A stretch of 64,000 nt of DNA from Paenibacillaceae bacterium (GCA_004134985.1 REGQ01000006.1:160610-224609), one strand, 5' to 3'; shown: positions 35,900 to 45,266, numbered from the stretch's first letter. The notes: generated by a model not told the origin, from the sequence alone. Numbers and translations are program-made.

Positions 35900-36430
35900 A
35901 TGGCAGCTTTAAAGGAACGGAACTGGATTCCCATTATATTTGTTTTTTCATTTGTATTGGTAGGCATTATTGCAACATTGTTCTTCTTGCCAGGCTACAA
36001 GGGCGAAGTAGGGTTCGATGTTTCGATTTTGCCGCTGCTTAATGCAATTTACAACTGCTTTACCTTCACATTTCTGGTGGTATCGCTGGCAGCGATCAAA
36101 AAACGGAATATTAAGATGCACCGCGCATTTATCTGGGCGGCCTTTGGCTCCACCTTCTTATTCCTCGTCACTTATGTCGTCTATCATTTTCTGACCGAAC
36201 CGACCCCTTTTGGCGGCAGTCCGACAATGAAAGCTATTTACCTGGTTATATTGCTCAGCCATATTTTGCTGGCGATCGTCAATGTACCGCTAGCGCTCAT
36301 CTCGGTAGCATGGGGACTAGGCAACAAAATTCCGAAGCACCGCAAGATTGCTCGCTGGACCATGCCAATCTGGCTGTATGTCAGCTTTACGGGCATTGTC
36401 GTCTACTTGCTGATTTCGCCGTATTATTAA
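35900..36430 (+). CDS. DUF420 membrane protein (YozB/CtaM-like)
   Basis: A 176-residue protein with five predicted membrane helices and conserved His residues in the loops (KMHRAFIWAAFGS, YVVYHFLTEPTPFGG, LLSHILLAIVN, KHRKIARWT). This pattern matches DUF420, whose S. aureus member CtaM is needed for activity of haem-copper cytochrome oxidase. It would act in the cytoplasmic membrane in oxidase assembly. The ATG at 35900 follows GAGGAGG; the frame opens 14 codons earlier at a TTG. Not linked to oxidase genes in this window. Confidence 0.82.
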   Translation: MAALKERNWIPIIFVFSFVLVGIIATLFFLPGYKGEVGFDVSILPLLNAIYNCFTFTFLVVSLAAIKKRNIKMHRAFIWAAFGSTFLFLVTYVVYHFLTEPTPFGGSPTMKAIYLVILLSHILLAIVNVPLALISVAWGLGNKIPKHRKIARWTMPIWLYVSFTGIVVYLLISPYY

Positions 36431-36504
36431 AAGTAACGCCTCCCGTTTGGCGGGAAGCGCAGCATATCAATGAAACTCAACCAGAACCGGTTGGAATAAA
36501 ACAG

Positions 36505-36558
36505 GACATTGTCGGCAGACGTACCTTAACGGGACGTACGTGCGGCAATGCCTTTTTT
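36505..36558 (+). terminator. Intrinsic terminator
   Basis: A long imperfect inverted repeat containing GACGTAC twice in complementary arrangement and CATTG/CAATG at the base, followed by CCTTTTTTT; between the DUF420 gene and the convergent AraC gene. Confidence 0.7.
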
Positions 36559-36611
36559 TGCATGCGAAGAGGCAATAGTACTCACTCGGCGCGTCCCGCC
36601 AACAACCTAGT

Positions 36612-37505
36612 TCACATCGCAAATTGTTTTCGGTACCGCAGTGGAGTAACGCCTTCCAGAGCTTTGAAATAGCGGGTGAAATGGGACGGTTGTCGGAATC
36701 CGACATCCTCGGCTATTTTTGCAATCGGATGCTCGGTCTTTATGAGCAGCAGCTTGGATTGCTCTATACGATAACGCTGCAAATATTCCATTGGCGTACA
36801 TTGATAAACAGCCTGCATACATCGGATTAAATAGTTGATATGAAAGTGCAAATGAGATTGAAAGTGCCCATTGGTCAAGTGTTCCATATAGTGCTGCTTG
36901 ATGTAGACGGCCGTCTTCTCAGCAACCCGGGTGTTGGCGTAGCTGGCTTCCGAGCGGCGTGCCGCATCCAACGGATTGAGCATTTCCATCAGCAGGCGAT
37001 GCTGTTTCCAAATACGGTGCTCTGTTTCCTCGTGGTTTTCAAGCGCCGTTAACTGGGGGAAGATGCGCATCAACGCGGCTGTTGAAGGGGCCTGGCTATA
37101 TTTTGGGATGTGCATAATGGCAGCGTGCATAAAGGCAAGACCTGTCATTCGCTGATGCTCTCTCAGCAGAGAAGAGGAAGTAAAGTCGGGTTCCTCCGCA
37201 GGGGCTTCCTGCCACCCGCCCATCACTTGAAAGTGCATCCAGTAAAAGCGGGTCTTCTCCAAACAGGGCTGGAAGCTGTAATGATACTTGTCCGGACGAA
37301 GAATAAGCACCTCTCCTGCAGAAACCGTCCACTGCTCCGCTTCCTCGCCCATAAATAGCCGCCCTTCGGTTACATACAACAAATCAAACATCCCGATCGA
37401 TTGTCTTGAAGGATGAGTGCTTCCAGGATGATAGACGTCCTCGCCGCAGCCAAGAAATATTGGAAATGGGGGAATAGCCAGTTGAATCGTAAGGTTGGTG
37501 CCCAT
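36612..37505 (-). CDS. AraC-family regulator of the GH127 locus
   Basis: A 297-residue regulator: N-terminal cupin (FDLLYVTEGRLFMGEEAEQWTVSAGEVLILRPDKYHYS) and two C-terminal helix-turn-helix motifs (FQSHLHFHINYLIRCMQAVYQCTPMEYLQRYR; IAKIAEDVGFRQPSHFTRYFKALEGVTPLRYRKQF). The first motif is less canonical than usual. The ATG at 37505 (GAGGAG 7 bases ahead) is preferred over 37520. It is divergent from the GH127 gene across about 180 bases, so it most likely controls that gene in response to an arabinose-type sugar. Confidence 0.86.
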   Translation of the reverse strand: MGTNLTIQLAIPPFPIFLGCGEDVYHPGSTHPSRQSIGMFDLLYVTEGRLFMGEEAEQWTVSAGEVLILRPDKYHYSFQPCLEKTRFYWMHFQVMGGWQEAPAEEPDFTSSSLLREHQRMTGLAFMHAAIMHIPKYSQAPSTAALMRIFPQLTALENHEETEHRIWKQHRLLMEMLNPLDAARRSEASYANTRVAEKTAVYIKQHYMEHLTNGHFQSHLHFHINYLIRCMQAVYQCTPMEYLQRYRIEQSKLLLIKTEHPIAKIAEDVGFRQPSHFTRYFKALEGVTPLRYRKQFAM

Positions 37506-37688
37506 CAGAATGCTCCTCACAGCGCAGGTAAGATCGCTTCGGTATCATTGCTAGTAAATCTTATCATCGGGCACGAAACGATGCAATCAGGTTGTAACTG
37601 GATAAAAAGGTGTTGAAATGCGTGGTCCAAGGGCGGGATGGCATTATGATATAGTCAGTTTATCACGCATAAGGAAGGAGAACTATGT

Positions 37689-39575
37689 ATGACGGAGCAA
37701 TCATCATCATTATTTCCTGCAGCTTTTCAGCCACTCCCTCTCGGGAGCATCCGCCCTGCAGGCTGGCTTCTTGACCAGCTTCGCATTCAAGCTGACGGTC
37801 TGACAGGTCATCTGGAGGAACACTGGGCCGATGTAGGGCCTGACAACGGCTGGATTGGCGGGCAGGGCGAAAGCTGGGAACGGGGACCTTATTATATCGA
37901 CGGGCTCGTGCCGTTGGCATATTTGTTACAAGATGACAGACTTATTGCGAAAGCAAGCCGCTGGGTCGAATGGTCCTTGAACAGCCAGCGCGCGGACGGC
38001 GACTTCGGTCCGGAACGAATTGAGACTGTCAATCACGACGTGGACAAAAAGCAGGACTGGTGGCACTACATGATCATGCTCAAAGTGTTGACGCAATACG
38101 CGGAAGCAACCGGAGATGAGCGCATTGTGCCGTTTCTTGAAAACTATTTCCGATTTGTCCGCAGCCGCATTGAGGACTGGCCGCTGCAAGGGTGGGCGAA
38201 GGCGCGTGGCGCGGAGCTGATGCTGTCCATCCTGTGGCTGCATGAGCGCAACGGGGACGAGCGTCTGATCGAGCTTGCCCGGATCGTCGCGAGCCAGACG
38301 CTCAATTGGACGGATATATTTCATGACTTTCCTTACTGGCGTAAAGTGAAGGATTTCGATTGGAGCACGCATGTTGTCAACGTGGCCATGGGGCTGAAGA
38401 CACCGGCGCTACGGCACAGCCTGTTCGGTGGCGACCGTGAGCATGCTGCCGTGCACCGCGGAATCGACAGTCTTATGACGTATCATGGTCAGGCGCATGG
38501 CATGTTCTCCGGCGACGAGTTTTTGTCCGGTACGCATCCAAGCCAGGGAGTTGAATTATGTGCTGTCGTCGAATATATGTTTACGATGGAGCAGTTGATC
38601 CGGGTATTTGGCGAGGGACGGTTCGGCGACATATTAGAGAAGGTTGCGTTCAATGCGTTGCCTGCAACGATTTCTCCTGATTGGGGCGCTCATCAATACG
38701 ACCAGCAGGTGAATCAGATCGTATGCAATATAGCGCCGCGCCCATGGGTTAACGGATCTGATGCGAATTTATTCGGACTGGAGCCGAATTTCGGGTGCTG
38801 CACAGCGAATATGCATCAGGGGTGGCCGAAGCTTGTCTCGCACTTGTGGATGTCCGATCGGCGCGGCGGTCTGGCGGCAATCAGTTATGCGCCATGTACC
38901 GTGAATACCAAGGTTGGAACGGGTGCACAGCTAACGCTGGAGGTAGAAGGCCAATACCCGTTCCGGGAACTGATCACGATGTCCATCGCGCTCGACCGCC
39001 CGGAGACGTTCGCTCTCCGCCTCCGCATCCCGCAGTGGTGCGACGCCCCGTATGTGGAGATTAACGGAACCGCGACGCCCCTCGATCCTGCCAGCCAAGG
39101 TTATTGCGCCATCGAAAGGGAGTGGCGGGATGGGGATGTCGTGCAGTTGAAGCTGCCGATGGAGGTGCGTTTGCATTCCAGGCATTTGTATGCCGCAAGC
39201 GTAGAGCGCGGACCGCTCGTATATGTGATGCCGATTGTGGAAAATTGGCAGCTGCTTCGCAAGAGGGAGAAGTTTCATGATTGGGAGCTGTACCCTGGAT
39301 CGCCGTGGAAATACGGCTTGCTTGCCGAGACATCCTTTCACGTAACGACCAGCGAAGCGATCCCGAAGCAGCCGTTCGAAGCGTCGGGCGCGCCCGTCAC
39401 CGTAACAGCCAAAGGCTGTCTGGTGCGAAACTGGCATATGGAGAAAAATAATGCAGGCACCCCGCCGCACAATCCCGACGTGGCAGGGCAGGATGTCGTT
39501 GATATCGCGCTGATCCCTTATGGCAGCGCAAGACTGCGAATAGGGGAGTTTCCACTCATCAGAAACAACCTTTGA
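37689..39575 (+). CDS. GH127-family glycosidase (beta-L-arabinofuranosidase-like)
   Basis: A 628-residue cytoplasmic protein of the DUF1680/GH127 group. Known GH127 enzymes hold zinc with three Cys and one Glu and use a Cys nucleophile; the pattern is visible here as Glu289-x-Cys291 (GVELCAVVEYM) and Cys370-Cys371 (NFGCCTANMHQGWPK). Helical toroid in the N-terminal 400 residues (ESWERGPYYIDGLVPLAYLL near the start), beta-sandwich after it. It should release L-arabinofuranose or a related sugar from imported oligosaccharides. AAGGAAGGAG lies 8 bases before the ATG. The divergent AraC gene is its likely regulator. Confidence 0.88.
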   Translation: MTEQSSSLFPAAFQPLPLGSIRPAGWLLDQLRIQADGLTGHLEEHWADVGPDNGWIGGQGESWERGPYYIDGLVPLAYLLQDDRLIAKASRWVEWSLNSQRADGDFGPERIETVNHDVDKKQDWWHYMIMLKVLTQYAEATGDERIVPFLENYFRFVRSRIEDWPLQGWAKARGAELMLSILWLHERNGDERLIELARIVASQTLNWTDIFHDFPYWRKVKDFDWSTHVVNVAMGLKTPALRHSLFGGDREHAAVHRGIDSLMTYHGQAHGMFSGDEFLSGTHPSQGVELCAVVEYMFTMEQLIRVFGEGRFGDILEKVAFNALPATISPDWGAHQYDQQVNQIVCNIAPRPWVNGSDANLFGLEPNFGCCTANMHQGWPKLVSHLWMSDRRGGLAAISYAPCTVNTKVGTGAQLTLEVEGQYPFRELITMSIALDRPETFALRLRIPQWCDAPYVEINGTATPLDPASQGYCAIEREWRDGDVVQLKLPMEVRLHSRHLYAASVERGPLVYVMPIVENWQLLRKREKFHDWELYPGSPWKYGLLAETSFHVTTSEAIPKQPFEASGAPVTVTAKGCLVRNWHMEKNNAGTPPHNPDVAGQDVVDIALIPYGSARLRIGEFPLIRNNL

Positions 39576-39652
39576 TCGCAGGGAACGGGGCGCGTGCCCC
39601 GGTGCAGTGCGGGTTCGCTCTACTGCTTAAGAGCATACGCCCTTATCGAACG

Positions 39653-39685
39653 AATGGCTCCGCGGCATTATGCCGCGGAGCCATT
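39653..39685. terminator. Bidirectional terminator-like hairpin
   Basis: AATGGCTCCGCGGCA pairs exactly with TGCCGCGGAGCCATT (15-bp stem, 3-base loop) between the GH127 gene and the convergent TetR gene. Confidence 0.75.
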
Positions 39686-39757
39686 ATAGCGCTGTCCCTG
39701 TCGTAAAGAAAAGCGGTGACGCTTGGCTTGACCCTCCGGTTAAACTTAACCACCCAA

Positions 39758-40381
39758 CTATAAATCACTGAGCGGAGCGTCTCCTTGCTTGCGCCAGCGG
39801 GCGGCCAGGACGATATCTTCGGCCGTGCTGTCCAGCAGGCGGATAGCCTGCTCGTCCAGATTTCCTGGCTCACCCGCGTTGCCCTGTCCGTTCAGGCTGG
39901 GCAACTGATCGCTGGCAAGCATAATGCACAGTCCCATCTGGAAAATCCGCATTTTCAGCAAAATCATCCCCAGTTCTTCATCGGAAAAGCCGGCCAGCTC
40001 AGCATCCGTACGCATTTGCTCCACCAGCAAGCCGCCTATCTCCTCATCGTAACTGCTCAAATAGTTGTTGTTGCTTATAGCAATTTCCCGAAACAGCACG
40101 CTGTGTTGTTTGGCGAAACGCAAGCTGGCCAGGCCGATGTCACGAAACGGCTCGCCGCTTGTTTGCTCGCTCAGCATCCGCCGGCTGATCGCGACAATTC
40201 GCGCAATGACCGCTTGAATCAATTCATTAACATCATTAAAATTGACATATATCGGAGCGATCGAGCTCCCCAGCTTCTCGGCAACTTTTCTGATGGTGAT
40301 GCTGCCAAGCCCTTCCGCATCGGCAATCTGAAAAGCGGCATCTATAATCTCCTGTTTGGTAAACTTAGGTTTAGGTGCGAT
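39758..40381 (-). CDS. TetR-family regulator (probable ATC start)
   Basis: A 207-residue repressor. The N-terminal helix-turn-helix is complete (KFTKQEIIDAAFQIADAEGLGSITIRKVAEKLGSSIAPIYVNF), and a helical ligand-binding domain follows. The first ordinary start in frame (TTG at 40222) would remove the whole DNA-binding domain. Upstream there is only one candidate with a ribosome binding site: ATC at 40381, 6 bases after AGAAGGG; an in-frame TAG closes the frame 11 codons further up and no ATG, GTG or TTG lies between. Residues would read M-A-P-K-P-KFTKQE. Divergent from the HAD phosphatase gene with a perfect palindrome between them. Confidence 0.82.
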   Translation of the reverse strand: MAPKPKFTKQEIIDAAFQIADAEGLGSITIRKVAEKLGSSIAPIYVNFNDVNELIQAVIARIVAISRRMLSEQTSGEPFRDIGLASLRFAKQHSVLFREIAISNNNYLSSYDEEIGGLLVEQMRTDAELAGFSDEELGMILLKMRIFQMGLCIMLASDQLPSLNGQGNAGEPGNLDEQAIRLLDSTAEDIVLAARWRKQGDAPLSDL

Positions 40382-40476
40382 AGCAAGCCCTTCTTTCTCG
40401 CGTCCCTGTGTCTATGTCCAATGAATGACAGGGCGGTATATGCAAGGTAGTGATTATGATACATATCAAATGATCT

Positions 40477-40491
40477 CTATAATCATTATAG
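40477..40491 (+). promoter_or_regulatory. Perfect 7-1-7 palindrome, PerR-box-like
   Basis: CTATAATCATTATAG lies between the divergent TetR and HAD genes. It matches the PerR box TTATAATNATTATAA at all but the two outer bases, but could instead be the operator of the TetR protein. Confidence 0.5.
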
Positions 40492-40609
40492 GCATTGTTG
40501 CTGCAGTCATGCAAGTTGGGAGGGCAACGGTGCATGTTAAGATATCCGCAAGCCAACTGATGCTCGCTGTCAAATATCAATTTTCAATGATATGGAGGAA
40601 TGAAAGTAG

Positions 40610-41455
40610 ATGACCCGATATTTTCTGACTGATCTTGATGGTACACTGCTTCAATCGGATGCAACATTATCCAGCGATACCCTTCAAACGCTGCAGCGTG
40701 CAATGGCACAGGGTATTGTAATCAGCTATGCGACAGCGAGAAGCTTTACAAGCTCCAGCCGGGTTGTATCGGCCATCCCATGGAAATACCCGATTGTGTT
40801 GTACAATGGCGCAGCATTGTTCGATCCTGTGACAGGTAAAGTTATCGGCGGGGAATGGTTGGATGCGGACATCGCCAGTAGCATTATCGCACTGGGCAAA
40901 CAATTTGGGCTGTGTCCCTTTCTCTTTGCGCTTGACGCTGACGATCGGGAAAGCGTGCTGCATGAGAAGCTGGAGCGTCCAGGGGAAATCCAATTCTATG
41001 CAAGCCGTCCGAACGACCCACGCTTTCGTGAACTATCTGATCTGGCTTGTCCAGCCTCGTTCAGAACGCTCATTGTTACTTATATCGGCCTGCTGGACGA
41101 ACTGATTGGTCTGAAGGATGCCGTCGAACATCAATGGGGAAGTGGTGTGCATGTGCATTTTATGAGAGATCCCTATATCAAAGATCATTTCTTTCTGGAA
41201 TTCAGTCATCCCGCGGCCAACAAGAAGGAGGGGCTTAAGAAATGGGCAGCGCTTGTCGGCTGCCAACCGGCGGATATTACAGTGTTCGGTGATAATTTGA
41301 ACGACCTTGGCATGTTTGAGGCGGCAGGCACCAAAGTCGCGGTTGCAAATGCCCATCCCGATCTCCTTCGGATCGCTACACATGTGACCGGCAGCAATGA
41401 TGATGCGGGAGTGGCCGCCTATATTGCAGCCACCCTTGAATCATCCAGGAACTGA
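40610..41455 (+). CDS. HAD-superfamily Cof-type phosphatase
   Basis: A 281-residue cytoplasmic phosphatase with motif I DLDGTLL (Asp8 nucleophile, Asp10), motif II in ISYATARS, a Lys in the C-terminal half (NKKEGLKKWAALVG) and motif IV VFGDNLNDLGMFEAAG. The C2-type cap sits between motifs II and III. Such enzymes dephosphorylate sugar phosphates or flavin precursors; the substrate is not predictable. The ATG has GGAGG 11 bases upstream. It converges on the BceB gene with only one base between the stops. Confidence 0.9.
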   Translation: MTRYFLTDLDGTLLQSDATLSSDTLQTLQRAMAQGIVISYATARSFTSSSRVVSAIPWKYPIVLYNGAALFDPVTGKVIGGEWLDADIASSIIALGKQFGLCPFLFALDADDRESVLHEKLERPGEIQFYASRPNDPRFRELSDLACPASFRTLIVTYIGLLDELIGLKDAVEHQWGSGVHVHFMRDPYIKDHFFLEFSHPAANKKEGLKKWAALVGCQPADITVFGDNLNDLGMFEAAGTKVAVANAHPDLLRIATHVTGSNDDAGVAAYIAATLESSRN

Positions 41456-41456
41456 A

Positions 41457-43367
41457 TTAAACTTTCAAATGCATGTTGCGCAAATACCGCCAGCGAATAA
41501 GGAAGAAGTAAAGCAGCTGCATCAGGAAGAAGCAGAAATATACGAGGAGCCCGTTGACCAGCATCGGAAATTTGACCAGCAGTTGAATGTTGAAGAACGC
41601 AACTGAGCTGTGCACGAGCGCCACCGTAAACGGGAGGAAAAACATAAGCACAAGCTGACGGGTGACAATCCGGTTCAATTCCTTGCCGCTCATCCCGATT
41701 TTGCTGATCATGCGGTATTGCCGCTCATCCCGCTCCAGATCGGCGTACAGCCGGAAATAGATGAAGCTTGCTGCAAAGGTGAAAAATACGACGCCGACGA
41801 GGACGCTGATAATGAGCATTAAGCCGTTCATTTGTTTGGACTTTTGCCATTCCAGGGACAAGGATTCAAGGTAGAAGGTTCTCTCCTCCGCCTTGGCGAA
41901 ATCTTCGTTCAGTTTTTTGGCAAGTGGGATCGTCTTATGCCATTGATCCACGACAAAGTGATAAATCGTTGAACCTGGTTCCTCGGCTTCCTTCATCTTG
42001 TCGAACAACGCGTCCTGAACGATATACGTATCCTGATATTCTCGCAAAATAAATTTTGTCGAACGTTTCTGGACATGCAAGATCGCATCGCCGTCCTCCA
42101 GCAGTCCAGGACCAAGATTTGCTTCCCTTTCAAAGCTTGTTAGGTTACTTCCCCTTGACATAGTGCCTGAGGATACGATGGCATCCATGGGGCCCTGGAG
42201 CTCTTCCGGCTCATAGCCGAGCGCAGCGGACAGACGGTTGAACTCCGATAGTTTTAAAACCGGACTTGAATTATTGGGGTAGATGAAAAAAGCGGGAGCT
42301 TCCATAAATGTAAATCCACCCTCGGTTAACTTTTGCTCAATTGCTGCCAAATGCTCCTGCTCATATGGGTTATCGGAAATAGAGTAATACATGAACGCGT
42401 ATGGATTGCCCTTTTCCTCCAGTCGCGGATCACCGATGGCCATGCAAGCTCCGATCCCACATAAGGCGACTGCTGTCACCGTTGCAACCATAAAGAACAT
42501 ATTGGCATTGTCTCTCATGCGGTATGCAAGATCGGTGAAGGTGATCAGGTTGATTTTTTTGAACAGAAGGCGCTCTTTCTTCTTAAACCAACGAATGACA
42601 TAGACGCTAAGCTGGGTAAACAGGAAATAAGTGCCCAGCACGACACAGCCGATTCCCGCAGCGAGCAGCGGCAGAGAATAGGCTCTTGCCAGCACGAAAT
42701 AGAATACAATAGCATAACCGCTCAGCAGCAGCAAGACAGATAATAACGATAACAGGACGGACGCTTTCGGTTCTTCTTTCGGTTTTTGGTCCGACTTGAT
42801 TAATTCAAGCAGTTGATAGCGCCGGTCGATGCGCGAGGCGATCAGTGAGGTGATCAGAAACAGCAGCAGAAACGCGGCGGCCGTCAGCCACACTGCTCGC
42901 AGCGGAATGATGAAGGCAAGGCCGTCTTCGAGCACAAGCAATCTTTCGGTAATGAGCAGAAACAGCTTGGTGAACAAGATGCCGAACCCAATGCCAATGC
43001 CAATCGAAATGAGGCCGATAATCATATTTTCCACGAAAATAAGCCGTTTTCGCTGTTTGTCTGACATGCCAAGCATCATAAGAATGCCGAACTCCCTTTT
43101 GCGTGCTTTAAGAAATGCACCGGCTGAATAGAGAATAAAAAAGAATGAAAAAATAAAAATGAAATATTGCGATATTTGCAGCCCCATCGTCCCGAGAAAA
43201 GAGGCAGTTTCGCTGCTTGCCCGCAATTGGCCTTGCAATGACGGGTGAAACAGCAGTACGGCATAGATGAAAAAAACCATGACCGAAAACGCGCTGCTCA
43301 TAAAGTGGGCGGCATAGGTCCGCTTGCGGCGCAGAACGTTATTAAACGCGAACTGGCGAAAATTCAT
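41457..43367 (-). CDS. BceB-type ABC permease
   Basis: A 636-residue FtsX-superfamily permease, normal for BceB proteins: first membrane helix, then two blocks of helices separated by a large extracellular domain of about 200 residues (about residues 310-510) that senses antimicrobial peptides, and a final three-helix block. FtsX-type sequence RKREFGILMMLGMSDKQRKRLIFVENMIIG is visible. The ATG at 43367 follows GGGGGGA at 7 bases; the frame opens 47 codons earlier without start signals. It overlaps its ATPase gene by 26 bases. Role: sensing and detoxification of peptide antibiotics at the membrane. Confidence 0.9.
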   Translation of the reverse strand: MNFRQFAFNNVLRRKRTYAAHFMSSAFSVMVFFIYAVLLFHPSLQGQLRASSETASFLGTMGLQISQYFIFIFSFFFILYSAGAFLKARKREFGILMMLGMSDKQRKRLIFVENMIIGLISIGIGIGFGILFTKLFLLITERLLVLEDGLAFIIPLRAVWLTAAAFLLLFLITSLIASRIDRRYQLLELIKSDQKPKEEPKASVLLSLLSVLLLLSGYAIVFYFVLARAYSLPLLAAGIGCVVLGTYFLFTQLSVYVIRWFKKKERLLFKKINLITFTDLAYRMRDNANMFFMVATVTAVALCGIGACMAIGDPRLEEKGNPYAFMYYSISDNPYEQEHLAAIEQKLTEGGFTFMEAPAFFIYPNNSSPVLKLSEFNRLSAALGYEPEELQGPMDAIVSSGTMSRGSNLTSFEREANLGPGLLEDGDAILHVQKRSTKFILREYQDTYIVQDALFDKMKEAEEPGSTIYHFVVDQWHKTIPLAKKLNEDFAKAEERTFYLESLSLEWQKSKQMNGLMLIISVLVGVVFFTFAASFIYFRLYADLERDERQYRMISKIGMSGKELNRIVTRQLVLMFFLPFTVALVHSSVAFFNIQLLVKFPMLVNGLLVYFCFFLMQLLYFFLIRWRYLRNMHLKV

Positions 43368-44112
43368 TTTCATTCCCCCCAAGCAAAGCAAGCACATTGA
43401 TGATCTTCTGATAGAAGGCAGCGCGATTGTCGCCACAATGGATTTCACTATAAAATTGCCCGTCTTTAATGAAAACAACCCGGTGGCAGTAGCTCGCCGC
43501 CATGGCATCGTGCGTTACAAGCATCATCGTCGTTTGCTCCGTCTGGTTGAGCGTACTCATCAATTCCATGACGTCCCGCGCAGATTTGGAATCGAGGTTG
43601 CCTGTCGGTTCATCAGCCAGCAGCAGCTTAGGTTCATGGATCAGCGCTCGGGCGATAGCGGTACGCTGCGCTTGTCCTCCGGAGATTTCATAGGTGCGAT
43701 TGTTGAGAATATGGGCAATGCCCAGTTTCTCCGCCAGACGGTTGGTGCGCAGCTTCATCTCGCCCAGAGGGATGCCGTCAAGGGTCATCGGCAGCATAAT
43801 ATTTTCTTTCACCGTCAACGTATCCAGCAAATTAAAGGACTGGAAGACAAAGCCGAGCTCCCTGCGGCGGAAATGCGCAAGTTTCTCACCTTTCAGCTCA
43901 TAAGGATCCTGTCCCCCGATGCGGAGTTCCCCGGAGGTTGGGCGGTCGATGGTCGATACCATGTTCAGCAGCGTTGTTTTACCGCTTCCGGACGGCCCCA
44001 TAATGCCGACGAATTCCCCTTTTTCGATCAGGAGGTCAATATTTGTCAAGGCTTTGTAGGCGATCTTGCCTGGATAGATTTTATTTAAATTACGGGCTTT
44101 CAAAAGCTCCAT
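43342..44112 (-). CDS. BceA-type ABC ATPase
   Basis: A 256-residue ATPase of the LolD/MacB-like group: Walker A GPSGSGKTT, Q loop FVFQSFNLLDTLTVKEN, signature ISGGQAQRTAIARAL, Walker B LLLADEPTGNLDS and the switch His in VTHD. The ATG at 44112 has AAGGAG 10 bases upstream; the frame opens at 44148. Works with the overlapping BceB permease. The operator at 44202-44215 is 90 bases upstream, so the response regulator encoded further upstream should control it. Confidence 0.93.
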   Translation of the reverse strand: MELLKARNLNKIYPGKIAYKALTNIDLLIEKGEFVGIMGPSGSGKTTLLNMVSTIDRPTSGELRIGGQDPYELKGEKLAHFRRRELGFVFQSFNLLDTLTVKENIMLPMTLDGIPLGEMKLRTNRLAEKLGIAHILNNRTYEISGGQAQRTAIARALIHEPKLLLADEPTGNLDSKSARDVMELMSTLNQTEQTTMMLVTHDAMAASYCHRVVFIKDGQFYSEIHCGDNRAAFYQKIINVLALLGGNENEFSPVRV

Positions 44113-44201
44113 GTGCACTCGCTCCTTATGTGTTCCATTTGGATACACCTAGTTTACCCTTAAAGGAGCGGTTTCTTCTATGAACTTGCCTTTCATCTAC
44201 C

Positions 44202-44215
44202 TAACAACTTTGTAA
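44202..44215 (-). promoter_or_regulatory. BceR-type operator
   Basis: TAACA-ACTT-TGTAA matches the known BceR-family target TNACA-N4-TGTAA exactly. It lies in the 160-base gap between the kinase gene and the ABC genes, where BceR-type operators occur. Also palindromic on the other strand. Confidence 0.78.
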
Positions 44216-44273
44216 GATTCGCCGAAAGGCAAGGGGGGATTAGTGTAAGAAGGGTTGGAAGGTTGTACAGGGG

Positions 44274-45266
44274 CTACGGTTGTCTGGCCGCATAAGGGAA
44301 AATGACGCTCACAGTCGTGCCTTGACCAACCTTTGATTCAATAACGATCTCATGGTTCATTTTATCAAGCACCGATTTCACAATGAAGAGTCCCATGCCT
44401 GTTGATTCCTTGAACTGACGCCCATTTTCTCCAGTGAAGAAGGGGTTGAATACACGAGACAAATCGGATGCGGGAATGCCGACTCCAGAGTCGCGCACTT
44501 CCAGAATAATCGCCCTTTCCTTGACATAAGCGCCTACAACGACTTTGCTTCGAGTGCCTGCGGCGTATTTGACCGCATTGGAAATAAGCTGCAGTACAAT
44601 GAAACGAAGCCACTTGCCATCGGTCTCAACCTTCAGATCGTGTTCGATCTGCATGTCAGGATAGACGAAGCTGCGGATAAAAAGACGTTTATTATCCAGA
44701 ATAACCTTGTTAACCAATTCACGCAGCTCAATTGTCTCGACATGGAAATCCTGCTCAAAAGTTTCAAGCCGCGCCATGTACAGCACCATATCAAGTCCTT
44801 TGCGTATTCGCTCGGTTTCCTCCAGCATGCTTTCATCGCGCAACTCCTCACTGTCCTGCAAAGTCAATTCCAGCACAGACAAGGGCGTTTTCATCTGATG
44901 CACCCAATGGTTCATAAAGTTAATATGATTTTCCTGTTTTCTATCCCCTTCAATAATCCGGTTCTGATAATGGCGATATTGGGCTTTCAGCAGTTCGCCA
45001 AGAGCGTGGGGGAGCGGCGGATTTTCCATATGTTGTATCGATTCATCCAATTGAACTTGTCCGTCGTGCAGCAGCGCATAAAACTTGCGATGGGTGAAAT
45101 AGCGATATGCCAAGTAAAGAAGGAACACGCAGAAGCCGAGCAAGAGGGCATAGGCAGCAAGCTTGAAATCTTCATAACCGTCGAGCCAGAAGACGAGTAC
45201 AACCAAGGCAAGCTGCAGGACAGTAAAGATAATCAGCATAACCTGATCACGCCAGAACAGCTTCAT
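44274..45266 (-). CDS. BceS-type intramembrane-sensing histidine kinase
   Basis: A 330-residue kinase with two N-terminal helices (about residues 8-30 and 36-56) joined by a loop of only about eight residues, so no extracellular sensor; BceS-type kinases are activated by their BceAB transporter. Phosphoacceptor His123 in NHWVHQMKTP, ATPase motifs LISNAVKYA, VRDSGVGIP and STGMGLFIVKS. The ATG overlaps the stop of the response regulator (ATGA). The first ABC gene follows after a short gap holding the operator. Confidence 0.92.
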   Translation of the reverse strand: MKLFWRDQVMLIIFTVLQLALVVLVFWLDGYEDFKLAAYALLLGFCVFLLYLAYRYFTHRKFYALLHDGQVQLDESIQHMENPPLPHALGELLKAQYRHYQNRIIEGDRKQENHINFMNHWVHQMKTPLSVLELTLQDSEELRDESMLEETERIRKGLDMVLYMARLETFEQDFHVETIELRELVNKVILDNKRLFIRSFVYPDMQIEHDLKVETDGKWLRFIVLQLISNAVKYAAGTRSKVVVGAYVKERAIILEVRDSGVGIPASDLSRVFNPFFTGENGRQFKESTGMGLFIVKSVLDKMNHEIVIESKVGQGTTVSVIFPYAARQP

